DNA from: Pseudodesulfovibrio sp. | GTDB taxonomy: Bacteria > Desulfobacterota > Desulfovibrionia > Desulfovibrionales > Desulfovibrionaceae | NCBI GenBank assembly: GCA_016744135.1 | Contig: JADGEX010000001.1 | Location: forward strand, 1,685,029-1,749,028 | Length of the DNA stretch: 64,000 bases | Reading direction: 5' to 3' | In this document: in pieces, positions 7,446 through 17,035 of the stretch | How the letters are laid out: each line of letters starts with the position of its first letter | Position numbering within the stretch: the stretch's first letter is position 1 | The notes under the pieces: model-generated | What the model saw: the letters and a program-made list of their open reading frames with translations, nothing else | What the model was told of the DNA's origin: nothing | Database searches by the model: none | Program-made: the position numbers and the translations under genes

Positions 7446-10400
7446 TCATCAACAAGGCTGCCCTCAACCGACAGTCCACCGTCATGGTGCTGTTGGTCTT
7501 CATCATCATAGCCGGTCTTGCGAGCTACGCATCACTGCCCAGGGAAAGCGACCCGGACATCACCATCCCCTATATCTTCGTACAAACTACCTTTGAAGGC
7601 GTAGCCCCAGAAGATATGGAAACATTGGTCACGATGCCCATCGAGCGAAAGCTCACCGGATTATCCGGCACCAAGGAAATCTCTTCCATCTCCGACGATG
7701 GCGTGTCCATCATCAAGGTCGAGTTCAACCCCGGCGTGGACATCGACGATGCCTTGCAAAAAGTGCGCGATAAGGTGGACCAGGCCAAGCCCGACCTGCC
7801 TCAGGATCTCCCTGACGATCCGATGATCAACGAAGTCAATCTTTCGGAGATGCCCATTCTGAACGTGGTGCTGTCCGGTCCGTTCACATTAAAACGACTC
7901 AAAGTCTTTGCAGAAGGGCTAGAAGATCTCATTGAAGCAGTTCCGGGTGTACTGGAGGCCAAAATCATCGGTGGTCTTGAGCGCGAAATCCATGTGGAAT
8001 TCGACATGGACCGCGTAGCCTTCTACAACATCCCACTGTCCAGCCTGCTCAAATCAGTAAGCAACGCCAACGTCAACACCCCCGGTGGTTCTGTGGAGAT
8101 CGGACAAGCCAAATACCTTGTTCGTGTGCCTGCCGACTTCAAAACACCGGATGAAATCGACCGAATCGTGGTCCACTCACAGGATGGTAGACCCGTCTAT
8201 CTAAGAGATATCGCCACCATTCGCGACCATTACAAAGACCCGACATCCATCAGCCGTTTCAACGGCAAACAATCCGTGACCATCGAAGTCAAGAAACGAG
8301 CAGGCGAAAACATCATCGAGATCAACGACGCAGTCAAACGCATCATTGATGAAGAACGGGAAATCCTGCCGCCCACACTGGCCATCGATCTGACCGCCGA
8401 CAAATCGGATGACATCCGCAATATGGTCGCCGACCTCCAGAACAACATCATCACCGGCCTGCTGTTGGTGCTGATCGTCGTCTTCGCCTTTATCGGAGGA
8501 CGGTCAGCCTTGTTCGTATCACTGGCGATCCCGTTATCCATGCTCATTACCTTCAGCGTACTGGACATTGTCTCCATCACACTGAACATGGTTGTGCTGT
8601 TCTCACTCATCCTCAGCCTCGGCATGCTCGTGGACAACGGCATTGTGGTCGTAGAAAATATCTACCGACACATGCACATGGGGAAAACCCGAATTCAGGC
8701 AGCCCATGACGCCACAGACGAAGTGGCCTGGCCGGTTATAGCCTCCACTCTGACCACGGTGGGCGCATTCTTCCCCATGATTTTCTGGCCCGGTATCATG
8801 GGCGAATTCATGAGCTATCTACCCATTACGGTCATCATAGCCCTGTTCGCCTCCCTGTTTGTGGCTTTAGTCATCAATCCCGTCCTGTCTGCCAAGTTTC
8901 AAGGCATCCCCAATGTCGATGAGAAAGTGAAACCAAGCGCCATTGACCGCATGATGGAACGATTCAAGGACTTGTACCGGCCTATTTTGGAATGGTCCCT
9001 GAACCATAGGCTCACGGTCCTCGGCCTGTCCTTTGCATTCCTTGTGGTGTCCATCGTAGCCTTCGGCGCATTCGGCAAGGGCGTGGAGTTTCTGCCTACG
9101 ACCGAGCCTAAACGCACGGACGTCAAAATCAAGGCTCCCATCGGCACCAATTTGGACGCATCGGATGCTATCGTGCGCGTGGTCGAGGACATCACCAAAG
9201 ATTACAAAGATATTGAATACATCATAGCCAACACGGGTGAATCCGGTTCATCCGATGAAATCGGCACACATTACAGTCTGGTCAAACTCGACTTCCTGGA
9301 CATTCAGGATCGCTCACGGCCTTCGTCGGAAATCACAAGTGAGATCCGCGACAAACTTCAAGCCGCCATCCGTGGCGTAGAGATTCAGGCTGAATCCGAA
9401 AAAATGGGACCGCCCACCGGCGACCCCGTCAATCTTGAAATATACGGCACAGACCTGCGCAAACTCGGCGCATTGGCCGGAGCCATCAAACGCGCCATCA
9501 GGGACGTACCCGGCATGGTTGACCTCAAAGACAACTATGTGGCTGCCAAACCTGAAATCCGCGTGGATGTAGACAAAGAAAAAGCGGCTCTGCTCGGCGT
9601 GGATGCCTACACCATCTCACGGGCCGTCAAAACCGCCATCAACGGCTTCAAAGTCGGTGTCTACCGCGAAGGCAAGGATGAATACGATATCGTCGCTCGT
9701 CTGCCTAAAAAGGACCGTAATTCGCTTGAGGACATCAAACGGATCACGGTTTCCGGCCCCAATGGCGAGCCTATCCCCATCACCAGCTTATGCACGGTGA
9801 CCTTGGGTGGAGGACTCGGCGGCATCAACCGTATCGACCAAAAGCGTGTGGTCACATTATCTGCCGATGTATCAGGCAGACTGGCTGAAGATGTTATTAC
9901 GGATATCAAAACCCGGCTGACCGAATTCGAATTCCCACGTGGCTACAGCTATCAGTTCACCGGCGAGCAGGAAGAGCAACGCAAGGCCTCCTCATTTTTG
10001 GAGACCGCGTTCACTGCAGCCCTATTCCTCATCTTCATCGTATTGGTCACCCAATTCAATTCCATCTCCACACCGTTTATCATCCTGACCGCTGTCATCC
10101 TGTCACTGGGAGGCGTCATGGTCGGCCTGCTAATTACCGGCACGGCCTTCGGCGTCATCATGACCGGCGTCGGCGTGCTCAGTCTTGCAGGCGTGGTTGT
10201 CAATAATGCCATCGTGCTCATTGACTACTATGAACAATTGAAACTGCGAGGCGTAGAAGCGCGTGAAGCCATCATCGAAGCGGGTCTGACCCGATTCCGC
10301 CCAGTGCTGCTCACCGCCATCACAACGGTGTTGGGGCTGGTGCCCATGGCAACGGGTGTAAGCTTCGACTTCATCAACTTCCGTTTGGACACTGGCAGCG

Positions 10401-10552
10401 AAAGCTCTCAGTGGTGGGGCCCCATGGCCGTGGCCGTTATTTTCGGTCTCGGCATCGCCACCATTCTGACTCTAGTAGTCGTACCCTGCCTTTGCTCATT
10501 ACAAGAATCGTTTAAGATTCGTGCAAAAAAACGAGCCGAAGCCAAAGCATAA
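7442..10552 (+). CDS. RND family efflux pump (AcrB-like inner-membrane permease)
   Basis: Proton-driven drug/solute exporter, 1036 residues with the duplicated RND layout: one N-terminal helix, a large periplasmic loop, six helices, then the same again. In TM4 the sequence is GMLVDNGIVVVENIYRH; AcrB has two adjacent aspartates here, so the second is Asn in this protein. Other members of the family share this, and it may mark a subfamily. It is the last gene of the tetR-MFP-RND operon and is followed by a terminator. Confidence 0.93.
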   Translation: MIINKAALNRQSTVMVLLVFIIIAGLASYASLPRESDPDITIPYIFVQTTFEGVAPEDMETLVTMPIERKLTGLSGTKEISSISDDGVSIIKVEFNPGVDIDDALQKVRDKVDQAKPDLPQDLPDDPMINEVNLSEMPILNVVLSGPFTLKRLKVFAEGLEDLIEAVPGVLEAKIIGGLEREIHVEFDMDRVAFYNIPLSSLLKSVSNANVNTPGGSVEIGQAKYLVRVPADFKTPDEIDRIVVHSQDGRPVYLRDIATIRDHYKDPTSISRFNGKQSVTIEVKKRAGENIIEINDAVKRIIDEEREILPPTLAIDLTADKSDDIRNMVADLQNNIITGLLLVLIVVFAFIGGRSALFVSLAIPLSMLITFSVLDIVSITLNMVVLFSLILSLGMLVDNGIVVVENIYRHMHMGKTRIQAAHDATDEVAWPVIASTLTTVGAFFPMIFWPGIMGEFMSYLPITVIIALFASLFVALVINPVLSAKFQGIPNVDEKVKPSAIDRMMERFKDLYRPILEWSLNHRLTVLGLSFAFLVVSIVAFGAFGKGVEFLPTTEPKRTDVKIKAPIGTNLDASDAIVRVVEDITKDYKDIEYIIANTGESGSSDEIGTHYSLVKLDFLDIQDRSRPSSEITSEIRDKLQAAIRGVEIQAESEKMGPPTGDPVNLEIYGTDLRKLGALAGAIKRAIRDVPGMVDLKDNYVAAKPEIRVDVDKEKAALLGVDAYTISRAVKTAINGFKVGVYREGKDEYDIVARLPKKDRNSLEDIKRITVSGPNGEPIPITSLCTVTLGGGLGGINRIDQKRVVTLSADVSGRLAEDVITDIKTRLTEFEFPRGYSYQFTGEQEEQRKASSFLETAFTAALFLIFIVLVTQFNSISTPFIILTAVILSLGGVMVGLLITGTAFGVIMTGVGVLSLAGVVVNNAIVLIDYYEQLKLRGVEAREAIIEAGLTRFRPVLLTAITTVLGLVPMATGVSFDFINFRLDTGSESSQWWGPMAVAVIFGLGIATILTLVVVPCLCSLQESFKIRAKKRAEAKA

Positions 10553-10579
10553 CCCAAACCATCCATATCAAACATTCTC

Positions 10580-10612
10580 AAAGGGAGGAGGTCTTGTCCT
10601 TCTCCCTTTTTT
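10580..10612 (+). terminator. Rho-independent terminator of the efflux operon
   Basis: AAAGGGAGGAGG pairs with CCTTCTCCCTTT with one G-T wobble, loop TCTTGT, then a T tract. 27 bases after the pump stop codon. Confidence 0.8.
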
Positions 10613-10729
10613 CCATTCCAGCCCTACTCAAAAAACACGTTCTGCAATGAAACAACGCACTTTGCCTTCACAGCCCGAGCTTCTCTCCTCAACTTGCTTT
10701 CCTGACCCGCCCTTGGTAGTCATATCGGA

Positions 10730-11242
10730 ATGAAATCCTACATTTGTCCCTTGAGGAAACGTCACTCGGCTCTCGGCCGTCTTACTCGTATTTTGATGCT
10801 TGCCTTTCTGGTGTGCATGGTGGTACCCGCTCCCGTGTCTTCGGAAACCATCGGCACGGTGGATACCGTCTTCCACATGTTCTCCCGCGATGACGACATC
10901 GTGGTAGAGGCCTTTGACGACCCGGATATTCCGGGCGTGACCTGCTACTTGAGCCGTGCGCGCAAGGGTGGAGTCAAAGGTATGATAGGCGTAGCCGAAG
11001 ACCCGTCCGATGCTTCCATTGAGTGCGTTTGTACCGGAGACATCACCGTACCGGAGAAAATCCGAAACGGGAAAAAAGACGGAAAAAAGGTATTCAAGAA
11101 AGGCACCTCGCTGGTCTTCAAATCCATGCAGGTCGTTCGGTTCTATGACAAGAAACGGGACGTCATTATCTACATGGTATACAGCGACAGGATGGTGGAA
11201 GGATCGCCCCAAAACAGCGTTACCGTTGTCAAAGTGAAATAA
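10730..11242 (+). CDS. creA: CreA family periplasmic protein
   Basis: Matches E. coli CreA in its core: TIGTVDTVFHMFSRDDDIVV, then FDDPDIPGVTCYLSRARKGG and DPSDASIECVCTG. Function of the family is not established. A hydrophobic signal (about residues 20-38) predicts export. At 170 residues it is close to the family length. The ribosome site is weak (CGGA). It is followed 18 bases later by a Nif11-like small protein, and the pair ends in a strong terminator. Confidence 0.85.
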   Translation: MKSYICPLRKRHSALGRLTRILMLAFLVCMVVPAPVSSETIGTVDTVFHMFSRDDDIVVEAFDDPDIPGVTCYLSRARKGGVKGMIGVAEDPSDASIECVCTGDITVPEKIRNGKKDGKKVFKKGTSLVFKSMQVVRFYDKKRDVIIYMVYSDRMVEGSPQNSVTVVKVK

Positions 11243-11260
11243 ATCGTTCGGAGGAAACAC

Positions 11261-11452
11261 GTGAGCGAAGATGAAGTAACACGCCTGGTCAATGACGTCA
11301 TGTCCAACCCGGCCCTGGTCAATGAAGCAAAAGAAGTCAAGGATCAGGCTGGCATGGCGAAATTCGTCACATCCAAAGGGTACTCCCTGACGGAAGACGA
11401 ACTAAAACAACTCTGGACCATGGCAGTCAACTATATGGGAGTGCAAGGATAA
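11261..11452 (+). CDS. Nif11-like domain small protein (63 aa), no core peptide
   Basis: GTG start with an excellent GGAGG site 6 bases upstream. The protein begins MSEDEVTRLVNDVMSNPALV and has a second half FVTSKGYSLTEDELKQLW, which matches the Nif11/nitrile-hydratase leader pattern (two or three helices, DPAL-like turn, GYxLTxDEL). Nif11 leaders usually end in a Gly-Gly site and a Cys/Ser/Thr-rich core; here the protein stops at GVQG with no core and no cysteine. No modification enzymes are nearby. It may be a stand-alone Nif11 protein. The family call is from the pattern by eye. Confidence 0.65.
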   Translation: MSEDEVTRLVNDVMSNPALVNEAKEVKDQAGMAKFVTSKGYSLTEDELKQLWTMAVNYMGVQG

Positions 11453-11480
11453 ACATCCTTCTGCAACACGAGAACTCTCA

Positions 11481-11511
11481 ACGGACGGGCATATGCCTGT
11501 CCGTTTTTTTT
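11481..11511 (+). terminator. Rho-independent terminator after the Nif11-like gene
   Basis: ACGGACGGGCA and TGCCTGTCCGT form an 11-bp stem with one G-T pair and almost no loop, followed by eight T. Confidence 0.85.
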
Positions 11512-11523
11512 GCCCAATAAAAA

Positions 11524-12462
11524 CTAAAATTTCCAAAGGACCCGAACATACCCGCCAAAAGCATTATCCAACTTGTGTGACGACTGGTATGATCCAGCAG
11601 AATTATACAGTCGGTATTCCCGCAAGTAATGATACTCAGGCCCGATGGACATGACAATGTCCTCATTGGGTGCATAATCCAAATACAACCCGGCCTTGGA
11701 GTGAACAACACCAAGATACCCGCTTTGATACAAAGAGTTGCCGGAATCCAGTCGATACGTCTTCTCAACCCGGGATACGGCAAAGCTAAAATTAATTGCA
11801 TCCGAACCGTTCAGCACGTCGTCAGACAGTCCAAGAGACTGCAAAGTCCGACGGAGGGCCTTTTGTGACACTGCAACGGCCAGTCCAATTTCAGCCTCTC
11901 CCAAAAGATCCTGATTAAGCGGCGATAGGGCCACGGTTCTGGCGGTCAGTCCGAGCATCCACCCCTGCCAAAAATCATAGGCAATGCCGCCGTCAAAGCC
12001 GACACCCACGGCACCGGGAAAAGTTGTTTCAAAAGAGGAGGCCACTTCACCGTTAACCCAGTATCGCCAACGATCACCAACGGTGTCGTTGAGTAAACGG
12101 GCCTGCAATGTAAAATCATGCAAGATGTCCCATGGCGTCAGACTACCGCCGACACTGAAGGTCTTGGCAACTCCTTCCGTGTGCGTCCATGCGAAATCCG
12201 AAGCCATGTAAGAAAGTTTGAAAATCGAATAGTCGACTGACAGCGAGGTACGGAAGACTTCCACACCGCCAAGCCCATTGCTGAAGTCCGCACCACCCAC
12301 ATAATCAAAGGCCGTCTCCAGACGGAGTTTCTTGCTCACATTGGTCGGTGCAGTCAGCAAAAAATCCGGCTGGGTCGTGCTGAATTCGGTATCGGCCAAG
12401 ACAACTGGCGAACACGTCAACAAAAAAACAAGGGCTATCAAAAAACGCGACATAACCGACAT
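11524..12462 (-). CDS. Predicted outer-membrane beta-barrel protein, unknown function
   Basis: 312 residues with a signal peptide (cut near VVLA-DTEF), then alternating amphipathic strands rich in Tyr, Trp and Phe, ending YVRVLWKF with the terminal aromatic typical of BAM substrates. Motifs such as VGVGFDGGIAYDFWQGWMLG resemble strand-turn-strand units. No conserved family was recognised. It is transcribed alone and convergent with creA. Confidence 0.65.
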   Translation of the reverse strand: MSVMSRFLIALVFLLTCSPVVLADTEFSTTQPDFLLTAPTNVSKKLRLETAFDYVGGADFSNGLGGVEVFRTSLSVDYSIFKLSYMASDFAWTHTEGVAKTFSVGGSLTPWDILHDFTLQARLLNDTVGDRWRYWVNGEVASSFETTFPGAVGVGFDGGIAYDFWQGWMLGLTARTVALSPLNQDLLGEAEIGLAVAVSQKALRRTLQSLGLSDDVLNGSDAINFSFAVSRVEKTYRLDSGNSLYQSGYLGVVHSKAGLYLDYAPNEDIVMSIGPEYHYLREYRLYNSAGSYQSSHKLDNAFGGYVRVLWKF

Positions 12463-12507
12463 GGGTACGCGGTTGCCCTGTTTCTGGCAAGACCGGCAGG
12501 CCCTCTG

Positions 12508-13185
12508 TTACAATGTCAACGGCAATTCGATGGATTCCTGCGGACACACACTGACGCAACTGCCGCACTCATCACACCGTGCACCGTTGATGGAATAGGG
12601 TTCACCCGGAATAATAGCCTTGAAAGTACAGACTTCAAGACATTCTCCGCAACTCACACAATCATTCGTTATCCAGCAGCCAGCCTCATTGTGAGTCTCA
12701 CCGCCAAAGGAAAAACGGGAGCGCAACAACTTGTGATCACGGTGTTCCTCTTCAAAATCATAATCAAAGATTTCGCCCTTGCCCTTATAAAGACAAAACA
12801 GGCGCATGGCAGGATACCGTTCCTGTTCTTCAAAAACATATTGCATTGTCTCGTCACCGGCCTCGGCCTTGATTATGATACTACCTTGGGTCACTTCACG
12901 AACTTCTCCCGTGATACGCAACGTAAAACCCGGAGCAAAATACGGCTGTCCAACCGAATTCTTTTTTTCCTTGCGACCATGAGGATAAATACCACTCACG
13001 GAAATCCGGGGATTAGCCTTGAGCTGATGATAAAAGGGCTTGGAATCCATGGTCAGGAAATACACGCCGTCCTCGTCACCACCACATACGCTGATAATGC
13101 GACTGTGCATGGCATCGCCGTCCAAAGTCGTCATAGAAAGGCAACCGATTTTGGCAATGGCCTCGTGCACTTCGTTCAATGTCAT
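12508..13185 (-). CDS. PNPOx-fold flavoprotein fused to a 2[4Fe-4S] ferredoxin
   Basis: 225 residues. The first ~150 look like the FMN-binding split barrel (pyridoxamine phosphate oxidase-like): VYFLTMDSKPFYHQLKANPR, then a barrel-closing segment. The last 55 hold two cluster motifs: C176-x2-C179-x2-C182-x3-C186 and C204-x2-C207-x2-C210-x3-C214. The start at 13185 has GGAGG; an in-frame ATG at 13203 does not. A redox flavoenzyme that passes electrons through its own ferredoxin is the likely role; the substrate is unknown. The AraC regulator gene lies 66 bases upstream on the same strand. Confidence 0.82.
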   Translation of the reverse strand: MTLNEVHEAIAKIGCLSMTTLDGDAMHSRIISVCGGDEDGVYFLTMDSKPFYHQLKANPRISVSGIYPHGRKEKKNSVGQPYFAPGFTLRITGEVREVTQGSIIIKAEAGDETMQYVFEEQERYPAMRLFCLYKGKGEIFDYDFEEEHRDHKLLRSRFSFGGETHNEAGCWITNDCVSCGECLEVCTFKAIIPGEPYSINGARCDECGSCVSVCPQESIELPLTL

Positions 13186-13251
13186 TGTAAAACCTCCATA
13201 CATTCAGTTAATGGCTGTATGGTAGGGAAAGCGCACTGGAATCAACAGGAA

Positions 13252-14145
13252 CTATCGTACAAAAGAATGGTACTTTTCTCGCATCTGCTCCCGAAAACCT
13301 GAAGGCGTGACTCCAGCCTCCCGTTTGAAGAACCGGCCAAAATAGGAAGGATCGTCAAAGCTGAGTTCAAAACAGATTTCCGACACGTTCATATCGGAGT
13401 GAGCGAGCATCCGCTTGGCGGCCATGACCATCTCGGTACGCACTATCTGGCCGGGCGTGGTCCTGGTGGCTCCCTTGACTGCAGAATTCAACCTGGACAC
13501 GCTCACACCCAAGGCATCGGCGTAGTCCTGCACAGACATCTGCAAAAGGTACTTTTCGGCAACCATTTTCTTAAACAGGCGGACTAAGTCAGGCTCTCGC
13601 TCTATAGAATCCACGGTCACACTTTCAGCATACATGCGTTGCAAATTAACCATGAAGATATGGAAAAAAGCCCGCAGAACAGACACAAACCCTTCATTCC
13701 GTCCATCAAACTCTTTACGCATCTTCTCCACCAGATCAAGCAGGACCGCCGCCTGATCCGGTGAAGCATGGTACTGAGGCAAATGAGCGGAACTATAAAA
13801 AAACTCCAGATCTGCCATGTTGACAACAGGCGATTCCGGCGAGCGCATGAAATCTTCGGTAAAGGCCATGACATAGCCTTTCAAATCCCCCTCGGGCCTC
13901 CACAAATGCAGTTGGTGGGGCGACACGAAATACAAAGAATTCGACGTAATGTCATAGGGTTGAAAATCGATAACATGCACCCCCTTGCCTTCAGTCACAA
14001 ACTGGATGGCAAAGTAATCATGCAAATGCGGCTCAAGAATATCCGAAACAGGACATCCCGAACCTTCTGTGAACGGCCATATTATAAAATTTGCCAAGGG
14101 ATCAATCATCTCCTCGGCCTTATGAACTGTATGCGTCTCTGTCAT
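13252..14145 (-). CDS. AraC family transcriptional regulator with cupin N-terminus
   Basis: About 297 residues. The N-terminal part, with HDYFAIQFVTEGKGVHVIDFQ split over the barrel, is an AraC-type cupin ligand domain; the C-terminal ~100 residues carry the two helix-turn-helix motifs (YADALGVSVSRLNSAVK and ICFELSFDDPSYFGRFFKRE). The start at 14145 gives the usual length; a farther in-frame ATG at 14217 has no ribosome site. Upstream lies a perfect 10+10 palindrome at 14252-14272. The flavin-ferredoxin gene downstream is its likely target or partner. Confidence 0.88.
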   Translation of the reverse strand: MTETHTVHKAEEMIDPLANFIIWPFTEGSGCPVSDILEPHLHDYFAIQFVTEGKGVHVIDFQPYDITSNSLYFVSPHQLHLWRPEGDLKGYVMAFTEDFMRSPESPVVNMADLEFFYSSAHLPQYHASPDQAAVLLDLVEKMRKEFDGRNEGFVSVLRAFFHIFMVNLQRMYAESVTVDSIEREPDLVRLFKKMVAEKYLLQMSVQDYADALGVSVSRLNSAVKGATRTTPGQIVRTEMVMAAKRMLAHSDMNVSEICFELSFDDPSYFGRFFKREAGVTPSGFREQMREKYHSFVR

Positions 14146-14251
14146 TGGACACCTGTACCCTCTGCATCGTTGCAATGGCAAGACTCTCCGCCGTGATTCC
14201 CTGCGCTGACATGGCATCGTGACAAACCACCCTCCTTTTCCTCAAGTCGGA

Positions 14252-14272
14252 ATATGTTGGGACCCAACATAT
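14252..14272. promoter_or_regulatory. Perfect palindrome upstream of the AraC gene
   Basis: ATATGTTGGG, a single A, then CCCAACATAT. It lies 107 bases before the AraC start codon and 118 bases beyond the secA stop codon on the secA 3' side. No T tract follows, so a protein-binding site is more likely than a terminator. Confidence 0.5.
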
Positions 14273-14330
14273 CGCACACGCATAAGGCCCTAAAGGGACT
14301 CATTCCTTCATGGCTGGCACATTTCAGCAC

Positions 14331-14365
14331 AAAAAAAAGCCAGCCCCACAAAGGAACCGGCTTTT
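14331..14365 (-). terminator. Terminator of secA
   Basis: On the minus strand GAAAAGCC and GGCTTTT pair around a partly paired loop, followed by TTTTTT. 25 bases after the secA stop. Confidence 0.7.
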
Positions 14366-14389
14366 CACCAACATATTTCAGGCTACGGA

Positions 14390-16933
14390 TTAGGAACCGC
14401 AGCACTTCTTGTATTTCTTACCACTACCGCACGGGCAGGCAGCGTTGCGGGAAACCTTGGGAGCCTTCTTGACCGGCGTGACCTTCTTGTCCTTCTCGGA
14501 TTCGTGGTCAGTGTACTCCAGTTCCTCGGAACCTTCGTGCTTAAACTCTTCGTCCTTGACTTCGGCCTCGATGCGCAAGTGAGAAAAAGCGCGCATGACA
14601 TTTTCCTTGATGGTATAAACCAGCTCGGCAAACAATTCGAACCCTTCACGCTTATATTCCTGCTTCGGATCTTTCTGGCCGTATCCACGCAGGCCGATGC
14701 CGTCACGCAGATGATCCATATTCAGCAGGTGCTCCTTCCAATTGCGATCCAAAGAATCAAGCATGAAGTAGCGCATGATTTCCTGATAATGATCTCCGGT
14801 GGAAGTTCGCAGGTACGCAAAAATATCATCCACCCATTCTGCGGCTTGTTCCCGACTCGGCAGTTCGACGTCCTGCCATGCCTCGAACCGCTCAAAATTG
14901 AAAACCTCTTCCAGACGGGCACGCACGGAATCAATGGTCTCCTGATCCGGGTCCTTCATGTCCAATACAGGTTCCAAAATGTCTTCAACGAGATCAGTGG
15001 AATATTCCAAAGCCAGTTCTTCGACTTCCTTGGCCTTCATCAGGTCATGACGCAAAGAATAAATGGCTTCACGCTGCTGATTCATGACATCGTCATATTC
15101 CAGAAGCTGTTTACGAATTTCGTAATGATGTCCTTCCACGCGTGTCTGAGATTTTTCAATGGCATTTGAGACCATCTTATTCTCAATGGCCATGCCGTCT
15201 TCCAGACCGAGCTTCTCCATAATGCCCTGCAAACGATCAGAACCGAACAGTCGCATGAGATCATCGTCCAGTGCCAAATAGAAACGGGAGGAACCCGGAT
15301 CACCTTGACGACCGGAACGACCTCGCAACTGGTTATCGATACGGCGAGATTCGTGCCGCTCAGTGCCAATAATGTGTAGGCCTCCGAGTTCACACACTCC
15401 CTCGCCGAGCTTGATGTCAGTACCACGGCCCGCCATATTGGTGGCGATGGTGACTTTTTTCTTGTGTCCGGCCTCAAGCACGATCTCGGCTTCCTTTTCA
15501 TGCTGCTTTGCGTTGAGCACGCTATGCGGGACCTTGAGTTTCTTAAGCAACCGAGACAGTAATTCAGATTTTTCGATGGACACGGTGCCGACCAACGCGG
15601 GCTGACCACGGCGGTAGCAATCCTCGATATCCTCGGCGATAGCCTGATATTTCTGTTCCTGCGTTTTGTAGATGGAATCCGGGTTATCAATACGAACCAT
15701 CGTCTGATGCGTAGGGATAACGATGACTTCAAGATTATAAATCTGCCCGAATTCAACGGCTTCGGTGTCAGCCGTACCAGTCATGCCGGCCAGCTTGTCA
15801 TACATGCGGAAATAGTTCTGGAAAGTGATAGACGCGAGGGTCTGGTTCTCAGCCTCGACCTTGACATTTTCCTTGGCTTCAATGGCCTGATGCAGACCAT
15901 CAGACAAACGACGCCCCGGCATGAGGCGACCCGTAAATTCATCGACCAGCACGACCTGATTGTCCTTGACGATGTACTCGACATCATTCTGGAAACAATG
16001 GTGCGCCTTGAGTGCCTGAAGCACATGATGCTGAAGTGCGATGTGCTGCGGATCAAACAGGTTATCCACGTCGAGCAACCCTTCGATTTTCTCCACACCA
16101 GCGTCAGTCAGAGTGATGGACTTGGTTTTCTCGTCCAGCACAAAATCACCATCGGGGATAGCGTCTTTGTCTTCAGGGTCAGTGGGCGAAGACTTGATCA
16201 AATTGGGAATGATGGTATCGATACGACGGTATAACCCAGAAGATTTTTCGCCGGGACCGGAAATAATAAGCGGAGTTCTCGCTTCATCGATAAGAATGGA
16301 ATCGACTTCATCCACGATGGCGAAATTGAGCGGCCGCTGAACCAGCTGCTCCTTATAAAATTTCATATTGTCGCGCAGATAATCGAAACCGAACTCATTG
16401 TTGGTGCCGTACGTAATGTCTGCGTTGTAGGCTTCTTGACGTTCCTGATCGTTCAGGCCGTGCACAATAACGCCTACGGTCAAACCGAGGAAGTTGTACA
16501 ATTGGCCCATCCACTCGGCATCACGGGAGGCGAGATAGTCGTTGACCGTGACAACATGCACGCCCTTACCGGACAATGCATTAAGTACAACGGCCAAAGT
16601 CGCGACAAGCGTCTTGCCTTCACCGGTCTTCATTTCCGCGATCTTGCCCTGATGGAGGACATATCCACCAATAAGCTGCACGTCATAGTGACGCATAGGC
16701 GGATCAAATACCCGCTGACCCGCTTCACGGACCAAAGCAAAGCATTCGGGCATCAGTTCGTCCAGGGTCTTTTCCCCGGCGGCAACCTGCCCTTTCCACA
16801 TGGCTATCTTGGCCTGAATGTCGGCATCAGACAACGCCTGCATTTCTGGCTCAAAGGCATTCACCTGCTCGACAAGGGGCTTGATCTTCTTCAGATATCG
16901 GTCATTTTTGGAACCGAAGAGAAATTTCAGCAT
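14390..16933 (-). CDS. secA: Preprotein translocase ATPase SecA
   Basis: The motor that drives unfolded preproteins through SecYEG. 847 residues with Walker A MKTGEGKTLV (about 101-110), the DEVDSILIDEARTPLIISGP segment, NMAGRGTDIKLGEGV, and the C-terminal zinc/SecB-binding motif CPCGSGKKYKKCC (about 833-845). GGAGACC precedes the ATG at 16933. It has its own promoter and terminator. Confidence 0.98.
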   Translation of the reverse strand: MLKFLFGSKNDRYLKKIKPLVEQVNAFEPEMQALSDADIQAKIAMWKGQVAAGEKTLDELMPECFALVREAGQRVFDPPMRHYDVQLIGGYVLHQGKIAEMKTGEGKTLVATLAVVLNALSGKGVHVVTVNDYLASRDAEWMGQLYNFLGLTVGVIVHGLNDQERQEAYNADITYGTNNEFGFDYLRDNMKFYKEQLVQRPLNFAIVDEVDSILIDEARTPLIISGPGEKSSGLYRRIDTIIPNLIKSSPTDPEDKDAIPDGDFVLDEKTKSITLTDAGVEKIEGLLDVDNLFDPQHIALQHHVLQALKAHHCFQNDVEYIVKDNQVVLVDEFTGRLMPGRRLSDGLHQAIEAKENVKVEAENQTLASITFQNYFRMYDKLAGMTGTADTEAVEFGQIYNLEVIVIPTHQTMVRIDNPDSIYKTQEQKYQAIAEDIEDCYRRGQPALVGTVSIEKSELLSRLLKKLKVPHSVLNAKQHEKEAEIVLEAGHKKKVTIATNMAGRGTDIKLGEGVCELGGLHIIGTERHESRRIDNQLRGRSGRQGDPGSSRFYLALDDDLMRLFGSDRLQGIMEKLGLEDGMAIENKMVSNAIEKSQTRVEGHHYEIRKQLLEYDDVMNQQREAIYSLRHDLMKAKEVEELALEYSTDLVEDILEPVLDMKDPDQETIDSVRARLEEVFNFERFEAWQDVELPSREQAAEWVDDIFAYLRTSTGDHYQEIMRYFMLDSLDRNWKEHLLNMDHLRDGIGLRGYGQKDPKQEYKREGFELFAELVYTIKENVMRAFSHLRIEAEVKDEEFKHEGSEELEYTDHESEKDKKVTPVKKAPKVSRNAACPCGSGKKYKKCCGS

Positions 16934-17007
16934 ATATATGGTCTCCTGGGAGTCTTATGCGATCTTAGCAAGGCACACGGCAAATTCACACCGTGGCACT
17001 GTGAAGC

Positions 17008-17035
17008 ATGATATAATCGGAATCCGCTTTGTCAA
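17008..17035 (-). promoter_or_regulatory. Sigma-70 type promoter of secA
   Basis: On the minus strand TTGACA (17035-17030), a 16-base spacer and TATCAT (17013-17008), about 75 bases before the secA start. The remainder of the 303-base gap 16934-17236 shows nothing recognisable. Confidence 0.6.
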
